The translations under genes were made by a program, and so were the position numbers. From assembly GCA_030263615.1 (NCBI GenBank), contig SZPH01000015.1:22095-86094 (forward strand): a stretch of DNA of 64,000 nucleotides, given 5' to 3'. The DNA comes from Villigracilis sp900696595 (lineage in GTDB: Bacteria > Chloroflexota > Anaerolineae > Anaerolineales > Villigracilaceae). How positions within the stretch are numbered: position 1 is the stretch's first letter; the number at the start of each line of letters is the position of its first letter. Shown here one piece after another: positions 7,431 to 14,236 of the stretch. The notes beneath the pieces were generated by a model that saw nothing but the letters and a program-made list of their open reading frames with translations, had not been told where the DNA came from and did not search any database.

Positions 7431-8416
7431 TCATCGTCCTCGTTCTTCTTCGCCACGCCGAAGATCGAGTCAATTTTATCCAAAATGTCGGGCGTAAGTC
7501 TGGGCGCAATCTCGGCGGATTTCATGTTCTCGCCCACCTGCTCCACGCGGCTTGCGCCGGTGATGACCGTGCTGACGAAGGGATTCGTCAAACACCATGC
7601 AATGGATAACTGCGCCGCCGTGCAATTCAATTCCTTCGCCACCAGTTCCAGCGCGGCAACTTTCTTCAAGCGTTCCTGGTCCTTCAGGCGCTCCTGCAAC
7701 CACTCATAGCCCTTCAGCGCGCCGCGGCTGTCGGCCGGAATGCCGTCCTTATACTTGCCTGAAAGCAAGCCCGAAGCCAGCGGACTCCACGTTGTCGTTC
7801 CATATCCGTAATCGGTATAAAAGCGGACGTAATCGCCCTCCAGCCGTTTGCGGTTGAACAGGTTATATTCCGGCTGTTCAACGACCGGCTTGTGCAGGTG
7901 ATGCCGCTCCGCGATCTGAATCGCCTCGATAATCTCCGCAGCCGCCCATTCCGAAGTTCCCCAATACAGCGCCTTGCCCCATTCGATGATGTTGTGCATG
8001 GCCCAGACCGTCTCTTCGATGGGCGTCGTTTGATCGGGGCGGTGACAGTAGATCAAATCCACATAATCGAGTTGCAGGCGTTCCAAAGAGCCGTTGATGC
8101 CTTCGATCAACCGTTTACGATTGAGCGAATTCTTTTCATTCACGCCTTCGTGCAGTCCCCAATAAAATTTTGTGGAGACGAGATAACTGCCGCGCCGCCA
8201 GCCGAGTTTCTTCAACGCCGCGCCCATCACCTCCTCCGACTTGCCGCCCGCGTACACCTCGGCATTATCGAAGAAGTTCGCGCCCAGATCGTACGCCGCC
8301 GCCATGATCTCAACCGCCGCGTCCACATCCACCTGGTTCTTGAACGTCACCCACGAGCCAATGGACAACTCGCTGACTTGAATGCCGGTTTTGCCAAGAT
8401 AACGATACTTCATCAT
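7427..8416 (-). CDS. Aldo/keto reductase, Kv-beta-like type
   Basis: NADPH-dependent oxidoreductase of the AKR superfamily, 329 aa. It opens MKYRYLGKTGIQVSELSIGSW. The catalytic tetrad is visible: Asp and Tyr in FFDNAEVYAGGKSE, Lys in LVSTKFYW and His in IYCHRPD. The late cofactor-binding region (SIAWCLTNPFVSTVITGASR) is present. The overall pattern is closest to the voltage-gated K+ channel beta-subunit / YghZ group; the substrate is unknown. The last codons (EDDD) lie in a target-site duplication and the TGA stop lies in the terminal repeat of a MITE. Joining the two flanks without the element gives the same EDDD end with a TAG stop, so the protein is intact. It is divergent from the LysM lipoprotein gene, 54 bp away. 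Confidence 0.93.
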   Translation of the reverse strand: MMKYRYLGKTGIQVSELSIGSWVTFKNQVDVDAAVEIMAAAYDLGANFFDNAEVYAGGKSEEVMGAALKKLGWRRGSYLVSTKFYWGLHEGVNEKNSLNRKRLIEGINGSLERLQLDYVDLIYCHRPDQTTPIEETVWAMHNIIEWGKALYWGTSEWAAAEIIEAIQIAERHHLHKPVVEQPEYNLFNRKRLEGDYVRFYTDYGYGTTTWSPLASGLLSGKYKDGIPADSRGALKGYEWLQERLKDQERLKKVAALELVAKELNCTAAQLSIAWCLTNPFVSTVITGASRVEQVGENMKSAEIAPRLTPDILDKIDSIFGVAKKNEDDD

Positions 8417-8458
8417 GCCTCCGCGATTTGACTTTCAAAGCCTGAAATTTCGCTCCAT

Positions 8459-8464
8459 TATAAT
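8459..8464 (+). promoter_or_regulatory. Candidate -10 box (TATAAT) 6 nt before the start codon
   Basis: A perfect TATAAT ends 6 nt before the ATG at 8471 with no Shine-Dalgarno sequence, which fits a leaderless mRNA. Confidence 0.5.
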
Positions 8465-8470
8465 CATCTC

Positions 8471-9376
8471 ATGCGAAAAATCCTGATTCTCGGAATTTTC
8501 CTTTCAGCCTGTTCCGCGCCAAATACGCCGCCCGTTCCCGCCGCGGTCCCGCCGGGCGCTTCGCCCGCGCCCGCGCACACCGCCACGCCGAACGTCCTGC
8601 CGCCGAACACGCCCGTCCCCACCAACACCCTGCAGGTCTATATCGTCGAAGAGGGCGACACGTTGAGCGAGATCGCCGAGAAATTAAAAATCCCGCAGGA
8701 GGATTTAATCGCGGCAAACCCGGATATAAATCCGAATGCGATTCCCATCGGGGCGACTCTCTTCATCCCGGACCCTTCCTCCCCTCAAGCCGCCGCCTCA
8801 TTTCTTACGCCGATGCCTGTTCCCGTCACCCAAGCCGCCTGCCACCCCACAGCGGATTCCGGCAACTGGTGCTTCGCGCTCATCCAAAACAACACGCCGG
8901 GCCCGGTCGAGAACGTCTCGGCGCAAATCACCCTGCTGGATGAAAACAACAACGCCATCGCCAGCCAGACCGCATTTCCTCCTCTCGACATCATCCAACC
9001 GAACGAAGCCCTGCCGGTCTTTGCGTTTTTTCCAGACACGCCCCCGGCTGTGAGTCCGCAAATTCAACTCGTGAGCGCCATGCAGGGAAACGCCAGCGGT
9101 TACCTGCCCGCCCGGCTCGATAACACATCCGCGCAAATAGATTGGAGCGGAAAATACGCCATCGTCAGCGGGCAGGTTTATCTGCCCCTCGAATCAACAG
9201 CCGCGACCAAAGTTTGGGTCGCGGCGATTGCATACGATTCGATTGGCGCTGTCGTCGGAGTCCGGCGCTGGGAGGGCGGAGCGCTTCAGCCCGGGGGGAG
9301 TCTACGCTTCGACTTTAGCGTATCCAGCGTCGGCGGGGAGATCGAAGCGGTGGAATTTTTCGTTCAGGCGCGTTAA
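8471..9376 (+). CDS. LysM-domain lipoprotein
   Basis: 301 aa. A short signal peptide ends in the lipobox LSAC (Cys14). It is followed by a Pro/Thr/Ala-rich linker to about residue 55 and one LysM domain (about 57-101; VEEGDTLSEIAEKLKIPQED ... IGATLFIPDP) that should bind peptidoglycan glycan. The rest (about 115-301) is a beta-rich region without a recognised family. It contains a Cys pair (QAACHPTADSGNWC) and resembles FxLYD-type extracellular domains (VENVSAQITLLDENN). It is probably anchored outside the membrane. It is divergent from the aldo/keto reductase gene. Confidence 0.85.
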   Translation: MRKILILGIFLSACSAPNTPPVPAAVPPGASPAPAHTATPNVLPPNTPVPTNTLQVYIVEEGDTLSEIAEKLKIPQEDLIAANPDINPNAIPIGATLFIPDPSSPQAAASFLTPMPVPVTQAACHPTADSGNWCFALIQNNTPGPVENVSAQITLLDENNNAIASQTAFPPLDIIQPNEALPVFAFFPDTPPAVSPQIQLVSAMQGNASGYLPARLDNTSAQIDWSGKYAIVSGQVYLPLESTAATKVWVAAIAYDSIGAVVGVRRWEGGALQPGGSLRFDFSVSSVGGEIEAVEFFVQAR

Positions 9377-9482
9377 TCTCCTTCGTCCTTCGGACACCTC
9401 CCCCAAATTCGACAGCGGAATTTTTGGATATAAATTGAACGCGCCAAAATATATCCTTCTGTGGAACTTAGCGCACAGCCGC

Positions 9483-9511
9483 TTGCGCGATTCGTAAGAG
9501 GTTTTTATAAT
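9483..9511 (+). promoter_or_regulatory. Sigma-70-like promoter of the DUF433/DUF5615 pair
   Basis: TTGCGC at 9483-9488, a 17-bp spacer and TATAAT at 9506-9511. It lies 24 bp before the ATG at 9536 with a GAAAGAGAG ribosome-binding region in between. Confidence 0.65.
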
Positions 9512-9535
9512 CCAGGCAAGTGAAAGAGAGACAAA

Positions 9536-9817
9536 ATGGCAAAGTTAATTACCGAAACTGTCGGAAACGAGGCTTACCAGTACTATCCGCTTGGGAAGTT
9601 TGTCGTCCGCGCGCCCGGAGTATGCGGCGGGCGCCCCACGTTCAAATACACGCGAATTGAAATCACTGGAACTCTCGACCGATTGGCGGCGGGTGAAACC
9701 ATGGATGAAATCCTTTCAGGATATCTCAATAAGGTGTCTCGCGAGGCAATCATCGAAGCCATACAATTAATCTCATCTCAGTTCGTCAAATCACTGCCTC
9801 AATTAGAGGCGGCATAA
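9536..9817 (+). CDS. DUF433 protein, likely antitoxin
   Basis: 93 aa. The C-terminal two thirds match the DUF433 pattern (GVCGGRPTFKYTRIEI, then LAAGETMDEILSGYLNKVSREAIIEAI), a small winged-helix-like domain that often accompanies PIN-like toxins. The N-terminal about 28 residues are an extension. It overlaps the next gene by one base (the stop TAA shares its last A with the following ATG), the typical arrangement of a translationally coupled toxin-antitoxin pair. It has its own promoter. Function is inferred from family and context. Confidence 0.82.
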   Translation: MAKLITETVGNEAYQYYPLGKFVVRAPGVCGGRPTFKYTRIEITGTLDRLAAGETMDEILSGYLNKVSREAIIEAIQLISSQFVKSLPQLEAA

Positions 9818-10215
9818 TGATCGTTCTTGACGAACAGTTGCAAGGTCGCGACCTTGAGAAACAAATCGCTCGCTGGTATCAGGGAGCGATTTGTTTCATT
9901 ACGGACTTGCGCCCCAATACGGTGATCAAAGACGATGCCATTCCGCGATTGCTCCAACAGGAAAACCAGCCTGTTTTTGTAACGATCAACGAAAGCGATT
10001 TTTGGCGCAAGATCGCGATCACCAGGCAATTCTGCGCGGTTTGCGTCGCCCTGCCCGACTCACGCGCAGGGGAGATTCCTCAACGGCTGAGAATGTTGTT
10101 TGATGATCCGTTATTTGACACAAAGCAGAAACGGATGGGCAAAGTGATTCGTGTTGCGGAGAAAGAAGTCAGTTATTACAGTTCCGAGGATAGAACAATT
10201 AAACTTGTGGAGTAA
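9817..10215 (+). CDS. DUF5615-type PIN-like protein, likely toxin
   Basis: 132 aa. It shows the acidic pattern of Mut7-C/DUF5615 PIN-like proteins: Asp in VLDEQLQG near the start, KDDAIPRLLQQ in the middle and FVTINESDFW. Members are suspected ribonucleases that pair with DUF433 antitoxins. The C-terminal part (about 105-132) is an extra tail not typical of the family. Its stop codon is followed directly by a short word of the 7-nt repeat type (ATTGGGGATTGG). Confidence 0.8.
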   Translation: MIVLDEQLQGRDLEKQIARWYQGAICFITDLRPNTVIKDDAIPRLLQQENQPVFVTINESDFWRKIAITRQFCAVCVALPDSRAGEIPQRLRMLFDDPLFDTKQKRMGKVIRVAEKEVSYYSSEDRTIKLVE

Positions 10216-10260
10216 TTGGGGATTGGCAGTCGTTTTCTAATGTCACGGGGAGGGGGGTCT

Positions 10261-11901
10261 CTACTTCCCTTCCAGCCACATATATCTCTCCAGCGAGATC
10301 GAGATCGGGGTGTAGACGAATCCCTTCACATACGGCTGTACCAGTTGATATGAAAGCGAGTGGGTCAGGAAGATGGCTGGGGCGTCGTCCACGATGATGC
10401 GCTCGGCCTGCTGGTACATGGCGATGCGCTTTGCAACATCCGGTTCGACGCGCGCGGACTCGAGCAGGGCGTCGAGTTCGGGGTTGGAGTAATTGCCGTG
10501 ATTCTGCGGCACGCCGCTGTGGAATAACACATCCGCAAAATTTTCGGGGTCGGGGTAATCGGCGCACCAGCCGCTGTCGAAGATCTGGCCGTGATTGCCG
10601 GAAAATATCTGCTGGTAATAGAAATTGAAGTCGAGGTTTTCGACCTTGATCGTCACGCCGAGATATTCCTCCCACATCTCCGCCAGCGCGGCGACATTGC
10701 CGCCGACATAACTGCCGACGCCCGAATTCGTGTACACGATCTCGGGCAAGCCCTCCGCTCCGCCGTATTTGGATTGCGCGAGCAATTCGCGCGCCTGTTC
10801 GGGGTCGAAGGGCAGTCCTTCCAACTCGTAATCGAAGCCGGGCAAACCGGGCGGATATAAACCGACGGCAGGCAAAGCCACGCCGCGATACAGCACATCC
10901 ACATAACGCTGACGGTCGAAGGCCATGCTGAAGGCTTTGCGGACGTTGACATCGTCGAAGGGCGGCTGGGTCGTGTCGAAGGTGACGTAATTGGTGCAAA
11001 GGTCCACGCCGCTGACGAGGCTGCGATTGAGCGGTTCGGTCGGGTCGGACATGCGCTCCACATCGTACAAGCCCACGCTGGCCACGTCCACGTCGCCGGT
11101 TTCAAAGAGGCGCACGTCGTCGCCCGCATAAAGTTTATAGACGACATACGGAATGGACGGCGCGCCGAGGTAAAAGTCGCGGTTGGCTTCGTACACAATA
11201 AATTCGTTGGACTTCCACTCGCGCAGTTTGTACGGACCCGTGCCGTTGGGCTGATAGACCCAATTCTCGCCCGACGATACGTTATCTTTGTCCACGATGT
11301 AGGATGTGGGGAAGGTCAGTTTCATCAGGAAGTAGGGCTTGGGCGCGTCAATCGTGACCTGGAGCGTCTTCTCGTCAATGACCTTTAACCCGCTGATGCT
11401 TTGCGCTTCGCCGGAATATTTTTCGCGGACGCCGACGATGTCGCCCATGTAGGTCAGGACCGTATCAGAGGCGAGTTCGGGGCTGGCGGCGCGTTCCCAG
11501 GAAAAGACCACATCCTCGGCGGTGACTTCGCGCCCGTCGTGGAATTTGGCGTCCGGGTGGATGTGGAAGGTGTAAACCGTCCCTTCGCCGCTGACTTCCC
11601 AGGTCTCGGCAAGGTCGGGGCGGATGTTGAGATTCGTGTCGAGCATGACCAGCCCGCTGAAGACGAGTTTATCTCCCGCGCTGTAGGTGGTGGCGGGGTC
11701 GTAATCGCGCGGGTTGGCGGATTCGCCGCCGTTATAGACGATGGCTTGATCCAATGGGACGCCGATCTGAATATCGAGCGTGGTCGGCGCGCTGGCTATC
11801 AGGAGGAGGGAGGCGAGCAGGATGATGACAAGCCCGCCGATCGTCGCGCGTTTGCGTTTTGCAGTCTGGGGAAACTCCGCCGCCTTGTTGGTTTTATCCA
11901 T
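10261..11901 (-). CDS. Membrane-anchored peptide-type ABC solute-binding protein
   Basis: 546 aa, SBP family 5 (peptide/nickel/oligopeptide binding). A cationic N-terminus and one hydrophobic segment (about 22-42) act as signal anchor; no lipobox Cys is visible. Family motifs include LVFSGLVMLDTNLNIRPDLA, KFHDGREVTAEDVVFSWER, NGTGPYKL and VRKAFSMAFDR. AAAGGAGG precedes the ATG at 11901. No permease or ATPase gene is nearby, so it probably works with a transporter encoded elsewhere. Its start overlaps the end of the peptidase-MA gene by 8 bp, indicating an operon and perhaps coupling of peptide release and uptake. Confidence 0.9.
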   Translation of the reverse strand: MDKTNKAAEFPQTAKRKRATIGGLVIILLASLLLIASAPTTLDIQIGVPLDQAIVYNGGESANPRDYDPATTYSAGDKLVFSGLVMLDTNLNIRPDLAETWEVSGEGTVYTFHIHPDAKFHDGREVTAEDVVFSWERAASPELASDTVLTYMGDIVGVREKYSGEAQSISGLKVIDEKTLQVTIDAPKPYFLMKLTFPTSYIVDKDNVSSGENWVYQPNGTGPYKLREWKSNEFIVYEANRDFYLGAPSIPYVVYKLYAGDDVRLFETGDVDVASVGLYDVERMSDPTEPLNRSLVSGVDLCTNYVTFDTTQPPFDDVNVRKAFSMAFDRQRYVDVLYRGVALPAVGLYPPGLPGFDYELEGLPFDPEQARELLAQSKYGGAEGLPEIVYTNSGVGSYVGGNVAALAEMWEEYLGVTIKVENLDFNFYYQQIFSGNHGQIFDSGWCADYPDPENFADVLFHSGVPQNHGNYSNPELDALLESARVEPDVAKRIAMYQQAERIIVDDAPAIFLTHSLSYQLVQPYVKGFVYTPISISLERYMWLEGK

Positions 11902-13255
11902 TTTTTCCTCCTTTGGGAGCGCTCATACGAATTATGAAGATAATCGCAATCACGCCGATGACAAGTAAACAGGCCAGACAAACACAAATCAGCGCAATCG
12001 CCATCCAAGACCGCGAGCCGCCGGAGGCGGGCGGCGCGGAATCCGGATCGTACGACGAAGTGGGAATGGCGCCCGGCGTGGGCGTCTCTGCCTGCGGAAT
12101 GCCCGCGATGGGGATGTAGGTCGGTACGTAGGTTGGGGTGGGTTGGGCAGTCGCCTGCGCCACAGTCAGAGGTGGAACGCCCAGCGATTCGCGCCAGGCG
12201 GAATCCAGCCCGTCCGTGTCGAAGCTATAGGTTTTTTGCAGGGCGGCGTCTATCGGTTCGGCGTCGCTCAGGGCGGCAAGCAGTTCGCTCATTTTGGCTT
12301 GCCCGTAGGTTTCGATCAGAAAATTGACCACGCTGTAGGCCTGGGCGTAGGAGAGCAGGGCTTTATCCGGTATTTCGGAGAAATTTCCCGCGAGAGAACG
12401 GATCGGCAACAGCGAATTGTCGCGGACGGCGCGGTCGAACTGGCTTTTCATGCTCGCGTCCATTTCGCCTTCGCTGTACACTGCCAGCCCTTCGTTCAGC
12501 CATGTGGGGATCGAGCCGATGCAGGTGAAGGCGTTGCGCCCGACGAGAACGTGCGTGGTCTCGTGGATGACGGTGGCTTTGTCGAAGGCTGCGTCGCCGG
12601 AAACGCCCATGATGATGATTCCAAAATCGGAGTAGGCTTGCCCGCCGGTCCATTGCGGTTCGTAGAGGACAGCGTCGCGCATATCGTCATACGTCGGGTA
12701 GACGTAAATATTCACCGGCGCGTCCGCCGTCATGCCAGCCTGTTCCTTGTTGATGCGCAACCCTTCCAGCCCGGACTTGAGCATGGTCTGCCCGAAGGCT
12801 GAATCGTTGCCATAATAATGAATGCGGATGTTGTCTTCCGAGACGGTCTGCCAGTCATGTTCATCATCCAGCCAGGCGATAGTTTTCATCTCGCTGACGG
12901 ATTCTGCGCCGGACGAGTCCGCATAACGCCAGCGCCACCAAATGGTCGTTCCCGGCGGGAGCGACCCGCTCTGGCGCATGTCCCACGTCCATGAGACTTC
13001 GACAGTTTTTCCGGGCTGGAAGTCGGGGAAGGCTTTGGCGACGACTTCGCCGCAGGTCAGTTGTTCGGTTCCGTACTCAAGCGTAACGGAGACGATTTCT
13101 GAAGCGGATTGAATCGCGGCGGAAAAGGTCGCAGTGTTGGGAAAGTCCAGGGTTGCAGAATCCTCCGTCACGTCCGCTTGAGGCGCGGCATGGGTTGGAA
13201 TCGGGGTCAGGAGTGTGAGAGTCAAAATCAATAGGGGGATGAGTGTTCGGCGCAT
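11894..13255 (-). CDS. Exported peptidase-MA-like zinc metallopeptidase, membrane-anchored
   Basis: 453 aa. A signal peptide (about 1-22, ending PTHA) is followed by a beta-sandwich-like region and a gluzincin core. The HExxH motif is in VIHETTHVLVG, with the third zinc ligand probably the Glu in WLNEGLAVYSEG 20-odd residues on. A Pro/Thr-rich stalk and a C-terminal transmembrane helix (about 425-447) end in a short basic tail, so the enzyme is a cell-surface protein. The start at 13255 is preceded by GGAGGA on the minus strand; the open frame continues upstream only through a tandem repeat and is not likely coding. It overlaps the downstream solute-binding gene. Confidence 0.85.
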   Translation of the reverse strand: MRRTLIPLLILTLTLLTPIPTHAAPQADVTEDSATLDFPNTATFSAAIQSASEIVSVTLEYGTEQLTCGEVVAKAFPDFQPGKTVEVSWTWDMRQSGSLPPGTTIWWRWRYADSSGAESVSEMKTIAWLDDEHDWQTVSEDNIRIHYYGNDSAFGQTMLKSGLEGLRINKEQAGMTADAPVNIYVYPTYDDMRDAVLYEPQWTGGQAYSDFGIIIMGVSGDAAFDKATVIHETTHVLVGRNAFTCIGSIPTWLNEGLAVYSEGEMDASMKSQFDRAVRDNSLLPIRSLAGNFSEIPDKALLSYAQAYSVVNFLIETYGQAKMSELLAALSDAEPIDAALQKTYSFDTDGLDSAWRESLGVPPLTVAQATAQPTPTYVPTYIPIAGIPQAETPTPGAIPTSSYDPDSAPPASGGSRSWMAIALICVCLACLLVIGVIAIIFIIRMSAPKGGKNG

Positions 13256-13297
13256 CCGTTTCCTCCGTTCGTTTTTGTGACTATACCATAACGCGGT

Positions 13298-13512
13298 CGT
13301 ACCGCAAACTTCAGTTTGCGCTTTGCGCAGGGACAAACTTAAGTTTGTCGTACCGCAAACTTCAGTTTGCGCTTTGCGCAGGGACAAACTTAAGAACTTC
13401 AGTTTGCGCTTTGCGCAGGGACAAACTTAAGTTTGTCGTACCGCAAACTTCAGTTTGCGCTTTGCGCAGGGACAAACTTAAGTTTGTCGTACTGCAAACT
13501 TCTTTGCGCCGC
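13298..13512. repeat. Tandem 51-bp hairpin repeat, about four copies
   Basis: Unit of 51 bp with two palindromes: a hairpin from GCAAACT/AGTTTGC and the perfect palindrome GACAAACTTAAGTTTGTC. Copies are nearly identical; the second carries an internal rearrangement and the last is cut short. It fills most of the gap between the divergent peptidase and ccmE genes. A related word (CGCAAAGTGAACTTTGCGG) is at 57293-57311. No gene is seen here. Confidence 0.9.
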
Positions 13513-13651
13513 ATGGCGACAATCAAGTAATGGGATAGTCACGCAGGATTTATGACATCCGTCCGCCTGCATACTCACGGCGGATTAATGTCATTATGTG
13601 AAAATGGACACAGATTGTTCGATTTTGGCAATACTCCCACTGGAGGCAGAT

Positions 13652-14134
13652 ATGCAAAGAAAAAAATTCATCATCGGCGGCGTGTTGATCCTGGCGGCTG
13701 TCGTGTACCTGATCGCTTCGTCCACCTCGGCAAATGCGGAATATTTTATGACTGTGGACGAACTGAAGGCGGATGGCGCGGCGGCGATTAACAAAAGCGT
13801 GCGGCTCTCCGGCGCGGTGTTGGGCGATACGATCCAGTACGACGCTTCGACGCTGACGCTGACGTTCGAGGTCGCGCACGTCCCCGGCGACAACGACGAG
13901 ATCGAAGCGCAGGGCGGGCTGGCTCTCGTGTTGCACGAGGCAGTCAGCGACCCGGGCCGCGCGCGCATCAAGGTGCAGTATGAAGGCGTGATGCCCGACC
14001 TGTTGCGCAACGAGGCGCAGGCGATCATGACCGGCACACTGGGCGAAGACGGCGTATTCCATGCCGAAGAATTATTGCTCAAATGCCCCACCAAATACGA
14101 AGAGGCTGTGCCGGATCAGTCGGCGTCGAATTAA
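13652..14134 (+). CDS. ccmE: Cytochrome c maturation protein CcmE, Cys-type heme site
   Basis: 160 aa. N-terminal membrane anchor (about 4-24, KKFIIGGVLILAAVVYLIAS) and an extracytoplasmic OB-fold (KSVRLSGAVLGDTIQYD ... VQYEGVMPDLLRNEAQAIMTG). CcmE takes heme from the CcmABCD complex and hands it to CcmF/H. The heme-attaching motif is CPTKYEE: a Cys stands where most CcmE proteins have His (HxxxY), so this is the CxxxY type known from some archaea and sulfate reducers. The start at 13652 follows TGGAGG; the longer frame from 13598 lacks the anchor at its N-terminus. It is the first gene of the ccm locus. Confidence 0.92.
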   Translation: MQRKKFIIGGVLILAAVVYLIASSTSANAEYFMTVDELKADGAAAINKSVRLSGAVLGDTIQYDASTLTLTFEVAHVPGDNDEIEAQGGLALVLHEAVSDPGRARIKVQYEGVMPDLLRNEAQAIMTGTLGEDGVFHAEELLLKCPTKYEEAVPDQSASN

Positions 14135-14140
14135 CCAATT

Positions 14141-14176
14141 AACCTGATGGGTGTGACAACCATCAGGTTTTGTTTC
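14141..14176 (+). terminator. Hairpin terminator or attenuator between ccmE and ccmF
   Basis: Stem AACCTGATGG / CCATCAGGTT with a 9-nt loop, followed by TTGTTT. It lies 6 bp after the ccmE stop, so it may lower expression of ccmF and the genes after it relative to ccmE. Confidence 0.7.
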
Positions 14177-14236
14177 TAAACCCAACCCCTCCCCCTCCCC
14201 TCCCCTAAAAGGGAGGGAAGATTGAGGAAAGAAACC

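Noticed and set aside
11894..13387. Extended N-terminus of the peptidase-MA gene to 13387
   Set aside because: The extra codons read through the 51-bp tandem repeat and there is a good Shine-Dalgarno sequence plus signal peptide at 13255.
13298..13512. CRISPR array
   Set aside because: Units are fully tandem with no variable spacers; the palindromic unit recurs as a simple 51-bp repeat.
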